The translations under genes and the position numbers were made by a program. The notes below the pieces were generated by a model, which saw only the letters and a program-made list of their open reading frames with translations, did not search any database and was not told where the DNA came from. A stretch of 64,000 nt of DNA from SZUA-309 sp965232595. GTDB lineage: Bacteria > Pseudomonadota > Gammaproteobacteria > Pseudomonadales > Azotimanducaceae. Shown in pieces: positions 1 through 7,908 of this stretch (the stretch's first letter is position 1; every line of letters begins with the position of its first letter). The DNA is taken from positions 2,728,001-2,792,000 of the forward strand of contig OZ246983.1 in assembly GCA_965232595.1 (NCBI GenBank). Direction: 5' to 3'.

Positions 1-932
1 TCGCGGTGCTGATTGCCGTCTTCAGCGCCACTCAGGACATCGTGATCGATGCCTATCGGCGCGAGCTCCTGGTCACCGACGGCGAGCTGGCCCTGGGCAA
101 CACCGTGCACGTTCAGGCCTATCGGCTTGCCGGCCTGATACCCGGCTCGCTGGGGATGATTCTTGCCGGCTTCATGCCCTGGGAGTGGGTGTTCCCGATC
201 ATGGCCGCGTTCATGATCGTCGGAATCATCCTGACTCTCTCTGTACGCGAGGCGCAGGCCGAACCCGTCATCCCAGGCAGCCTGAAGGCGGCGATCACCG
301 AGCCGTTTCGCGAGTTCTTCTCGCGCCGCGGCTACCGGGCCGCGGTAGCGGTGCTGGCGTTCATGTTTCTCTACAAGCTGGGCGACAACATGGCGACGGC
401 GCTGGCAACGCCCTTCTATATAGACATGGGCTTCACCACCACCCAGATCGGCCTGATCGCCAAGAACGCCGCCCTCTGGCCTTCCATCATCGGTGGTGTG
501 CTCGGCGGGCTGATCATCGTCAAGATAGGCATCAACCGTGGCCTCTGGGTGTTCGGCTTCGTGCAGCTGGCGACGATTTTCGGCTTTGTCTGGCTTTCTC
601 AGGTGGGTGCGGTGCCCTGGGTGCTGGCGGTGGTCATCGGCGCCGAATACCTGGGCGTTGGTCTCGGCACCGCGGCTTCGGTCGCGTTCATTGCCCGGGA
701 GACTGCGAAGACGGCGGTGGCCACGCAGTTTGCGCTGTTCACCGCGTTGGCGGCACTGCCGCGGGTGCTGGCTTCCAGCGTCAGCGGCCTGATCGTCGAT
801 ACCATTGGCTGGACGCAGTTCTTCTATCTCTGTGCGATCCTGGCGGTTCCCGGCATGCTGCTCCTTTACTGGGTGGCGCCGTTCAACGCGCCGGTAGACG
901 CCCAATCGGACCCAAGCAGGAAATCGGCATGA
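1..932 (+). CDS. ampG: AmpG-family MFS permease, 5'-truncated by the window edge
   Basis: This is the C-terminal part (about 310 residues) of a 12-14-helix permease; the reading frame is open to the left edge, so the true start lies outside. The run SATQDIVIDAYRRELL is characteristic of the AmpG/PAT branch of the major facilitator superfamily, which imports anhydro-muropeptides for cell-wall recycling. About eight hydrophobic helices follow, and the tail after WVAPF is short and polar, so the C-terminus looks complete. The stop overlaps the next start as ATGA (929-932), so the phosphatase-kinase fusion behind it is translationally coupled. Some MFS relatives (acetyl-CoA transporter type) share the motif, so substrate assignment is by family only. 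Confidence 0.82.
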   Translation, partial: AVLIAVFSATQDIVIDAYRRELLVTDGELALGNTVHVQAYRLAGLIPGSLGMILAGFMPWEWVFPIMAAFMIVGIILTLSVREAQAEPVIPGSLKAAITEPFREFFSRRGYRAAVAVLAFMFLYKLGDNMATALATPFYIDMGFTTTQIGLIAKNAALWPSIIGGVLGGLIIVKIGINRGLWVFGFVQLATIFGFVWLSQVGAVPWVLAVVIGAEYLGVGLGTAASVAFIARETAKTAVATQFALFTALAALPRVLASSVSGLIVDTIGWTQFFYLCAILAVPGMLLLYWVAPFNAPVDAQSDPSRKSA

Positions 933-2752
933 CGACCAAGCAGCACTTTCTGTTCGTGAGGCACGGTGAGACCGTGGGCAATCAGGAGCGGATCGCCCAC
1001 GGCCAGACCGAGTCACCGCTGAACGAACGTGGCATGCGGCAGGCGGAGATCACCGCCGAAATGCTCAGAGGCTGGAACACCCGGTATCAGCGGGTGTACG
1101 TGAGCACCCTGTCCCGGGCCCACCACACCGGCGAGCGCATTGCCGAGTCGCTCAGCCTGCCGCTGCACAGCCACGACGATCTGGTCGAGGGATTTCTCGG
1201 CGACTGGGAGGGGATCACCTACGAGGAGCTCGATGAGGTCGGATTCGCCGTGCGCTCCATCAAGGACGACAACTTCCGCGGCCACAACGGCGAATCGCCG
1301 AACCAGCTCGCCGACCGGATGGCCCGGGCCCTGGAAGAGATCCGTGACCGGCATCCGGGTGAGAACATCATCTTCGTCAGCCACGGTGCGGCAATTGCGC
1401 ACCTGCTGGCTCGCCTGATGGACACCGCGCCAGCGTTCGGCCATCAGTACCTGATGCACAACTCCGCGGTCACGGAGATCACTTTTCAAGGCAGCGACGA
1501 GCGGCCGGAGCTGTCGACGCTGAACTTCCACGAGCACCTGCCGGAAGAGCTGAAGATGAGCCCGACCGGCCGGGAGGAGCGGGCGCCGCGCTCCCGTGCG
1601 CCGCTGGCGCTGCCGAAGTCCATCGACGATCTGGATGCGGACTGGCTGCAGCACGCGCTGGCTGCGCAGGCACGAATCGACGGCTTCAGCGCCGAGGTGA
1701 TCGGCATCGGCGAAGGCTTCATGGGCCAGCTGGCCCGGGTGACGCTGCACTATGCCGAAGCCCCGGAGCCTTCCGATCCGACCAGGGTGATTGCCAAGTT
1801 TGCCGCCACCCGGGCGGACACCCGGGAGATGGCTCGGGAGCAGAACCTCTACGAGCGGGAGATCGGCTTCTACCGCGACATCGGCCGAGAGGTGGGTCTG
1901 CGTGTGCCCGACTGTTATTACAGCGACTACGATGCCGAGAACCAGTACTTCGTGATGCTGCTGGAAGACATGGCGCCCGGCGTGCCGAGCGATCAGGTGC
2001 TGGGCACCTCGGTCGAAACCTCGCGCCAGGTGATCGAGCAGTTTGCGCGCATGCACGCCAGGTGGTGGAACAGCGATGTCCTCGACCGCTTCCCCTGGGC
2101 GCGCTGGATCATCAACGAGATGTCCATGGAGGAAGGGCTGGCGCGGCTGAACGAGAGCATGGCCGAGGCGGAGGCCTCCGGGCGGTTCGACGACTACCCG
2201 GAAATGAAGCGCCTGATGCCGCTGTTGCCGCCGCTGTTCCGGTTGGAGCCGGCGCCGCCGTTACCGTTCTCTCTGACCCATGGTGATCTGCGGTCCGACA
2301 ACATCATCGCGCCGGGCCCGGATGGCGGTGAGTTCTGCGTGATCGACTGGCAGCTGGCAGGCAAAGGCGATCCGATCAACGACATCGCCCGCTGGCTGGC
2401 CCAGAGCATCAGCATCAAGGACCGACGCGAGACGGAGCAGGAGTTGCTCAGGCTCTACCACGACACCCTGGTTGCAGAAGGGGTGCAGGGATTCAGCTAC
2501 CGGAAGTTCATCAATGCCTACAAGATGAACCTGGTTGTCATCTTCGTGATGTTCTCTATGTCCATCGACAGCGTCGACCGCTCGTCGGAGCGGGCTCAGG
2601 CGCTGTTCCATCAGTTTTACGCGCGGCTTGATGCGGCGCTCGCCGACTGGGAGATCGAGAAGCTGCTGAAGGTACTGCCGCTCATGGTCCCGTTCATCAA
2701 GCTCTCGACCTGGCTGAAGATGAAGCTCAAGCGGCCGTCGGCAGACAGCTGA
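929..2752 (+). CDS. Histidine phosphatase - APH/CHK-like kinase fusion protein
   Basis: One uninterrupted 607-residue frame carries two opposed activities. Residues 1-200 are a histidine-phosphatase (phosphoglycerate-mutase superfamily) domain with the phospho-acceptor motif RHGE at 11-14 and the second catalytic histidine in SHGAA near 152. After a polar linker (about 205-235), residues 240-590 are an aminoglycoside-phosphotransferase/CHK-kinase-like domain with the Brenner motif HGDLRSDN at 451-458 and the metal-binding IDWQ at 472-475. The start is the ATG that overlaps the ampG stop. An in-frame ATG at 1556 is preceded by GGAAGAG at good spacing and could yield a free 398-residue kinase. 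No frameshift is visible at the junction. The substrate is unknown; coupling to ampG hints at sugar or muropeptide metabolism, but the kinase looks closer to CHK-like enzymes than to AmgK. Confidence 0.8.
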   Translation: MTTKQHFLFVRHGETVGNQERIAHGQTESPLNERGMRQAEITAEMLRGWNTRYQRVYVSTLSRAHHTGERIAESLSLPLHSHDDLVEGFLGDWEGITYEELDEVGFAVRSIKDDNFRGHNGESPNQLADRMARALEEIRDRHPGENIIFVSHGAAIAHLLARLMDTAPAFGHQYLMHNSAVTEITFQGSDERPELSTLNFHEHLPEELKMSPTGREERAPRSRAPLALPKSIDDLDADWLQHALAAQARIDGFSAEVIGIGEGFMGQLARVTLHYAEAPEPSDPTRVIAKFAATRADTREMAREQNLYEREIGFYRDIGREVGLRVPDCYYSDYDAENQYFVMLLEDMAPGVPSDQVLGTSVETSRQVIEQFARMHARWWNSDVLDRFPWARWIINEMSMEEGLARLNESMAEAEASGRFDDYPEMKRLMPLLPPLFRLEPAPPLPFSLTHGDLRSDNIIAPGPDGGEFCVIDWQLAGKGDPINDIARWLAQSISIKDRRETEQELLRLYHDTLVAEGVQGFSYRKFINAYKMNLVVIFVMFSMSIDSVDRSSERAQALFHQFYARLDAALADWEIEKLLKVLPLMVPFIKLSTWLKMKLKRPSADS

Positions 2753-2767
2753 CCGCCAGGATCGCTC

Positions 2768-3079
2768 TCAGGCGCTTGCCTCCCAGCGGTACGCTTTCGG
2801 GATCCGCTCGCCAACAAACTCCACGCCTTCTGCGAGCAGGCGTTTCTTCTGCTCGATGTGCCCGCCGCTGCCCGGCCGCTGGGATATCTTCAGGCTGGCG
2901 TTGACCACCCGATGCCACGGCAGCTTCGAGCCTTTAGGCAGTTCCCGCAGGGTTCGGCCAACCAGCCTGGCGTGTCTGGGCATGCCGGCGAGCGCCGCGA
3001 TCTGCCCGTAGCTGGCGACCCGACCAAGCGGAATCATGGCCACCACCTGCCAGATGCGCTGGGCCGGCTCGGGTTGCAT
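2768..3079 (-). CDS. Alkyltransferase-like protein (ATL, MGMT-fold without catalytic Cys)
   Basis: A 103-residue protein with the DNA-binding fold of O6-alkylguanine-DNA methyltransferase: the helix-turn-helix region GRVASYGQIAALAG and the active-site segment, which reads PWHRVV where true methyltransferases have PCHRVV. Replacement of the acceptor Cys by Trp defines the ATL family, which binds O6-alkylguanine and flags it for nucleotide excision repair instead of reversing it. The ATG at 3079 gives the usual family length. An upstream in-frame ATG at 3139 would add 20 basic residues but would overlap the start codon of the divergent fxsA-like gene. It ends 15 bp from the convergent fusion gene. 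Confidence 0.85.
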   Translation of the reverse strand: MQPEPAQRIWQVVAMIPLGRVASYGQIAALAGMPRHARLVGRTLRELPKGSKLPWHRVVNASLKISQRPGSGGHIEQKKRLLAEGVEFVGERIPKAYRWEASA

Positions 3080-3137
3080 TTCGTCGGCCTGGCCCCCAGA
3101 TTGATTCTTATCCCTGGTGCGAGACTTCCCTTTTGCC

Positions 3138-3656
3138 ATGTGGCTGCTGATCTTCTTCCTGACGCCGATCGTGGAAATGTACCTGCTCATCGAAGTGGGT
3201 GGCTACATCGGTGCCTGGCCGACCATCGGCCTGGTGATGATCACCGCGGTCATCGGCGTGACCCTGCTCAGAATTCAGGGGCTCTCAACCCTCACCCGCG
3301 GCGTGGGTCGACTCCAGGGTGGCGAGATCCCGGCTCGGGAGATGATCGAGGGGCTGCTTTTAGCGGTGGCGGGCGCGCTGCTGCTGACCCCGGGCTTCGT
3401 CACCGACGGCATCGGCTTCGTGCTGCTGACCCCGCCGCTTCGGGCGGCGATCGCCGACCGGGTTCTGGCCCGGGTGCAGGTGATGGATGCCACGGCCGGG
3501 ATCTACGGCGCCGGCATGCGCGGCGATTTTACTTCGCGGCCGGGTGGACCTGCCCCCGGCGGACCGGGTTCCGGCGGCGCGAGGCCGGCCGGCGGCGCGC
3601 TGGAGGGTGAGTTCGAGCGCCTCGACGACCCGGAAGAGCCGAATTCCCGCCCCTGA
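3138..3656 (+). CDS. fxsA: FxsA family inner-membrane protein
   Basis: A 172-residue protein opening with a hydrophobic segment ending in the family signature PIVEMYLLIEVG, followed by further membrane segments around residues 25-45 and 70-100. The C-terminal third is Gly/Pro-rich and cytoplasmic-looking. FxsA proteins are cytoplasmic-membrane proteins; E. coli FxsA was found as a suppressor of F-plasmid exclusion of phage T7. The ATG at 3138 matches the usual family N-terminus; a GTG at 3117 would add seven polar residues. The gene sits just upstream of groESL, an arrangement also seen in other gammaproteobacteria, but about 250 bp of regulatory DNA separates them. Confidence 0.85.
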   Translation: MWLLIFFLTPIVEMYLLIEVGGYIGAWPTIGLVMITAVIGVTLLRIQGLSTLTRGVGRLQGGEIPAREMIEGLLLAVAGALLLTPGFVTDGIGFVLLTPPLRAAIADRVLARVQVMDATAGIYGAGMRGDFTSRPGGPAPGGPGSGGARPAGGALEGEFERLDDPEEPNSRP

Positions 3657-3658
3657 CC

Positions 3659-3686
3659 CTTGAATTTCTTCTGACCGATCCCAGAT
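3659..3686 (+). promoter_or_regulatory. Possible sigma32-type heat-shock promoter upstream of groESL
   Basis: CTTGAA at 3659-3664 and CCCAGAT at 3680-3686 are separated by 15 bp and resemble the sigma32 elements CTTGAAA and CCCATNT. The match is imperfect, and the site starts within the fxsA stop region about 220 bp before groES, so it would give a long leader containing the CIRCE element. Confidence 0.3.
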
Positions 3687-3746
3687 AGACCGCTCGAGCG
3701 GCCCGCAGAGCAGAAAAGTGCCCCTGTAAAAGGATGTGTGCCCGCC

Positions 3747-3774
3747 TTGCAACGCAATCGCGGATACATATCAT
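3747..3774 (+). promoter_or_regulatory. Sigma70-like promoter of groESL
   Basis: TTGCAA (3747-3752) and TATCAT (3769-3774) are 16 bp apart, predicting a transcript start near 3781, immediately before the CIRCE operator. Promoter-then-CIRCE is the standard arrangement for HrcA-repressed groESL operons. Confidence 0.55.
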
Positions 3775-3788
3775 ATGCGGCCCTTGTG

Positions 3789-3815
3789 TTAGCACTCTCG
3801 GAATGAGAGTGCTAA
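3789..3815 (+). promoter_or_regulatory. CIRCE operator (HrcA binding site)
   Basis: A perfect inverted repeat TTAGCACTC - 9 bp - GAGTGCTAA, identical to the CIRCE consensus in both arms and in spacer length. HrcA binds this element and represses chaperone genes until heat or unfolded protein sequesters it. It lies about 95 bp upstream of groES and just downstream of a sigma70-like promoter. It implies an hrcA gene elsewhere in the genome; none is in this window. Confidence 0.96.
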
Positions 3816-3908
3816 TCCAAATGGAGCTGGCTGGTCGAATCCGGTTGATTCGGAAAGATAAAGAAAGCTGCTCTTTTTGCACAACAATCCATTGGGAGAT
3901 TTACGGTA

Positions 3909-4199
3909 ATGAACATTCGACCCTTACACGATCGTCTCGTCGTGCGTCGGTTGGAAGAAGAAACCACCAGCGCAGGCGGCATCGTTCTGCCCGATTCCGC
4001 GACCGAGAAGCCGTCTCAGGGCGAAGTGCTCGCGATCGGCCCCGGCAAGACCCTCGACAACGGCGACGTGAAGCCGCTCGACGTGAAGGTGGGCGATAAG
4101 GTCATTTTCGGCCAGTACGGCGGCAGCACGGTCAAGATCGACGGTGAGGAACTGCTGATCCTGAACGAGTCCGAAATTTTCGGCGTGCTCGAAGGCTGA
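3909..4199 (+). CDS. groES: Co-chaperonin GroES
   Basis: A full-length 96-residue GroES. It begins MNIRPLHDRLVVRR and contains the mobile-loop region EETTSAGGIVLPDSA that docks onto GroEL, the GEVLAIGPG segment and the terminal ESEIFGVLEG. As the heptameric lid of the GroEL chamber it acts in ATP-dependent folding in the cytoplasm. It is the first gene of a two-gene operon, 40 bp before groEL, controlled by the CIRCE operator upstream. Confidence 0.98.
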   Translation: MNIRPLHDRLVVRRLEEETTSAGGIVLPDSATEKPSQGEVLAIGPGKTLDNGDVKPLDVKVGDKVIFGQYGGSTVKIDGEELLILNESEIFGVLEG

Positions 4200-4239
4200 G
4201 CACTTTCAAGCGATAGCGATTTTTACAGAGGAATAAGCG

Positions 4240-5883
<1,644 letters not shown>

Positions 5884-5974
5884 ACCGCCGGGCAGGGAGC
5901 CGCCGCAACTCGTGTCGGCTCTCCGTCTTCGGAGGCCTCCGTCTTCGCAGGCGTCTGCCACTAAATGCCTCTGA

Positions 5975-6004
5975 AAGCCCCGCCAGCCGCGGGGCTTTTT
6001 TTTT
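5975..6004 (+). terminator. Rho-independent terminator of groESL
   Basis: Stem AAGCCCCG / CGGGGCTT (5975-5982 and 5990-5997) with a 7-nt loop, followed by an uninterrupted U tract to 6004. It is the only candidate between groEL and the next gene. Confidence 0.93.
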
Positions 6005-6010
6005 AAGTTT

Positions 6011-6019
6011 TGCTATAGT
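6011..6019 (+). promoter_or_regulatory. Possible extended -10 promoter for the PuuD-like gene
   Basis: TG-C-TATAGT forms an extended -10 hexamer directly after the groESL terminator. No good -35 box is visible, because the position falls inside the terminator, but extended -10 promoters tolerate that. The next gene starts 110 bp downstream. Confidence 0.35.
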
Positions 6020-6128
6020 CCGGCCGACGTGACGTACAGCCCGGCACCGGCGAGGCTGAACGCAGAGAGACAAAGAGAGACAACTAGAAGACGCTCAATA
6101 AGAAGAGCTATACGTTGGGGAGACAACC

Positions 6129-6779
6129 ATGGATACAGTGCTGATCGACTATCTGGCTCGCTGGGGCCACTTCCTTTTCGGTATTACCTGGATCGGATTG
6201 CTTTACTACTTCAATTTCGTCCAGACCGAGTACTTCAAAGAAGCGGATCCGGACGCACGCACCGATGCTTTCACCAAGCTGGTGCCGCGGGCACTCTGGT
6301 GGTTCCGTTGGGGCGCCATGTTCACCTTCCTCACCGGCCTGATCATGCTCGGTCTGCGCGGTGCTGGCGTCACCCTGGACATCACCGTCGGCGCCGTGCT
6401 CGGCACCCTGATGTTCCTCAACGTCTGGCTGATCATCTGGCCCAACCAGAAGATCGTGATCGAATCGAACAAGCAGGTGAAGGCTGGCGGTGAGGCGCTG
6501 CCGGAAGCTGCCGGTGCCGCACCGAAAGCCGCGCTGGCCTCCCGGACCAACACGCTGTTCTCCGTACCCATGCTGTTCTTCATGGGCTCCAGCGCGCACT
6601 ACGCGCACGGTGGGCTGAACGGCAACACCACGGCGCTGATCGTGGTGTTGGTGATCATCGCCGCGCTCGAGCTGAATGCCATCTTCGGCAAGCAGGGCCC
6701 GATGACAACCGTACGCGGTGTGATCAGCTGTGGCTTCGGCCTGACGGCCGTGCTCTGGGCGGTTGTTGCCCTGGTCTGA
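6129..6779 (+). CDS. Urate hydroxylase PuuD-type membrane domain, without cytochrome c domain
   Basis: A 216-residue membrane protein beginning with helices around WGHFLFGITWIGLLYYFNF and followed by LWWFRWGAMFTFLTGL, FLNVWLIIWPNQK and SVPMLFFMGSSAHYAHG; about six to seven helices in all. This pattern is that of the Urate_ox_N / PuuD family. Canonical PuuD urate hydroxylase (about 400 residues) carries a C-terminal c-type cytochrome domain; here the protein stops after the last helix and has no CXXCH. No other purine-catabolism gene is next to it. GGGGAGA precedes the ATG. Function may therefore differ from urate oxidation. Confidence 0.75.
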   Translation: MDTVLIDYLARWGHFLFGITWIGLLYYFNFVQTEYFKEADPDARTDAFTKLVPRALWWFRWGAMFTFLTGLIMLGLRGAGVTLDITVGAVLGTLMFLNVWLIIWPNQKIVIESNKQVKAGGEALPEAAGAAPKAALASRTNTLFSVPMLFFMGSSAHYAHGGLNGNTTALIVVLVIIAALELNAIFGKQGPMTTVRGVISCGFGLTAVLWAVVALV

Positions 6780-6792
6780 CAACGAGCGCTGG

Positions 6793-6810
6793 GGGGCGCC
6801 ATGGCGCCCC
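6793..6810. repeat. 18-bp perfect palindrome after the PuuD-like gene
   Basis: GGGGCGCCATGGCGCCCC reads identically on both strands. It sits 14 bp after the PuuD-like stop and has no U tract of its own; the adjacent hairpin at 6836 provides the terminator. It may strengthen termination or stabilise the mRNA 3' end. Confidence 0.6.
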
Positions 6811-6835
6811 GCCTTGTTGGATCAGAACGATGAGT

Positions 6836-6866
6836 AAAAAGGCCTGCCGAGTGCAGGCCTTTTTCT
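6836..6866 (+). terminator. Bidirectional rho-independent terminator
   Basis: Stem GGCCTGC / GCAGGCC (6841-6847 and 6853-6859) extended by AAAAA / TTTTT on the flanks, with a 5-nt loop. The A and T tracts allow it to work on either strand. Confidence 0.92.
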
Positions 6867-6871
6867 TTCTA

Positions 6872-6877
6872 TATACT
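6872..6877 (+). promoter_or_regulatory. Possible -10 box for the coiled-coil membrane protein gene
   Basis: TATACT differs by one base from the consensus -10 and lies just after the terminator, 66 bp before the next ATG. The -35 region would fall in the terminator hairpin and shows no good match, so support is weak. Confidence 0.28.
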
Positions 6878-6942
6878 TCCCCCGATTTCTGCCCAGCCGG
6901 CAGGTACCAGAGATATCCCAGGATACGCAGGATAAGAGCAAG

Positions 6943-7704
6943 ATGACCGATCGTTCCCCCCAAACATCGTCACTGTCCGCCAACCCGGACGATTCCACCG
7001 GTTACCGCCGCTCCGGCAAAGGCGGCGGCGCCAGGCGCAGGCCTTCCGGCAGTAGCGGTGGCGGCGGCCGCATGCTCGGCATCAATCTGATTCTCGCTGT
7101 TCTGGTGGCCGGTCTGGTTGTCGCCGGCTGGTTCATTGCCAACCAGCATCAGCTGCTTACCGCAGAGAAGCAGGCGCTGGACGCGGCGGAGGGCCGAATT
7201 GCCCTGCTCGAAGAGCGGCTGAGAATGACCGATGAGACGCTCATCGACTCGGAGAAAGACACCGAGGAGCAGATCGGCTTCTGGGAGTCTGAAATCCGCA
7301 AGCTCTGGGCGGTGTCGAACGAACGCAACCGGAAGTGGATCAAGGACAACGAGGCCGCGCTGGCTAAGCTGACCAAAACGCTGACCGCCATCGAGACCAG
7401 CAATCGGGACCTGGGCACCGCGGTCGGCCGGCACGAAGCCGCGTTCAAGCAGCAGCAGGCCATCATCGATCAGCTCACCAGCATGGAGATCTCCATTCAG
7501 CAGATGGCCAATACCCAGCGGGACATCGTCGACCGGGTGAACAGCGCCAGCCAGAGTGTTGCCTCGCTGAATGCCGGGCTCGCGGGCCGGGTTGCGGAAA
7601 ACGAGCAGGCGGTGGCGGCGATCGATGCCTATCGGGTGCAGGTGAACACGCGCCTGGCTGACATCGAAAGGAAAATTAACAATCTCGGCGGCGCGCCGCT
7701 CTAA
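6943..7704 (+). CDS. Single-pass membrane protein with long coiled coil, function unknown
   Basis: A 253-residue protein with a Ser/Gly/Arg-rich cytoplasmic N-terminus (residues 1-43), one membrane helix (about 44-66) and then a long heptad-rich, charged region to the end, e.g. ALDAAEGRIALLEERLRM and KLTKTLTAIETSNRDLG. This suggests a type II membrane protein with a rod-like periplasmic coiled coil. I recognise no catalytic motif or named family. It is transcribed alone between a terminator and the HD-GYP gene. A role in envelope organisation is possible but not shown by the sequence. Confidence 0.7.
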   Translation: MTDRSPQTSSLSANPDDSTGYRRSGKGGGARRRPSGSSGGGGRMLGINLILAVLVAGLVVAGWFIANQHQLLTAEKQALDAAEGRIALLEERLRMTDETLIDSEKDTEEQIGFWESEIRKLWAVSNERNRKWIKDNEAALAKLTKTLTAIETSNRDLGTAVGRHEAAFKQQQAIIDQLTSMEISIQQMANTQRDIVDRVNSASQSVASLNAGLAGRVAENEQAVAAIDAYRVQVNTRLADIERKINNLGGAPL

Positions 7705-7765
7705 GCGCCCAAACAGACGCCGGTCACTCGCCCGTACCGTCCCGCCCATCGGGCGTTCCCGCCAA

Positions 7766-7793
7766 CACCAGCTGCCTGCCACCGCAGCTGGTG
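7766..7793. repeat. Perfect 10-bp inverted repeat in the intergenic region
   Basis: CACCAGCTGC and GCAGCTGGTG flank an 8-nt spacer (7776-7783). No U tract follows on the plus strand, so it is not a classic terminator. It sits about 60 bp after one gene and 115 bp before the HD-GYP gene and could be a protein binding site or an RNA hairpin. Confidence 0.6.
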
Positions 7794-7908
7794 GGTTCGT
7801 ACTACTTAGTTGACTCACTACGCACCCAGGCTGTGACCTCCGTCTCCTCCCGGCTGGGCGCCGCGCGGCATACTCCCAGTTCTTTCTGGCTGGATACTCA
7901 CACGAGCT

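Noticed and set aside
185..928. Upstream extension of the phosphatase-kinase frame
   Set aside because: It lies in the ampG coding region in another frame; the ATG overlapping the ampG stop gives the natural phosphatase start.
1013..2056. 347-codon open frame antisense to the phosphatase-kinase gene
   Set aside because: No domain and no ribosome binding site; the plus strand has clear motifs.
929..2752. Assignment of the kinase domain as AmgK, the MurNAc/GlcNAc kinase
   Set aside because: The position next to ampG is suggestive, but the sequence looks closer to CHK-like kinases, MurU is absent, and no AmgK-specific residue could be confirmed.
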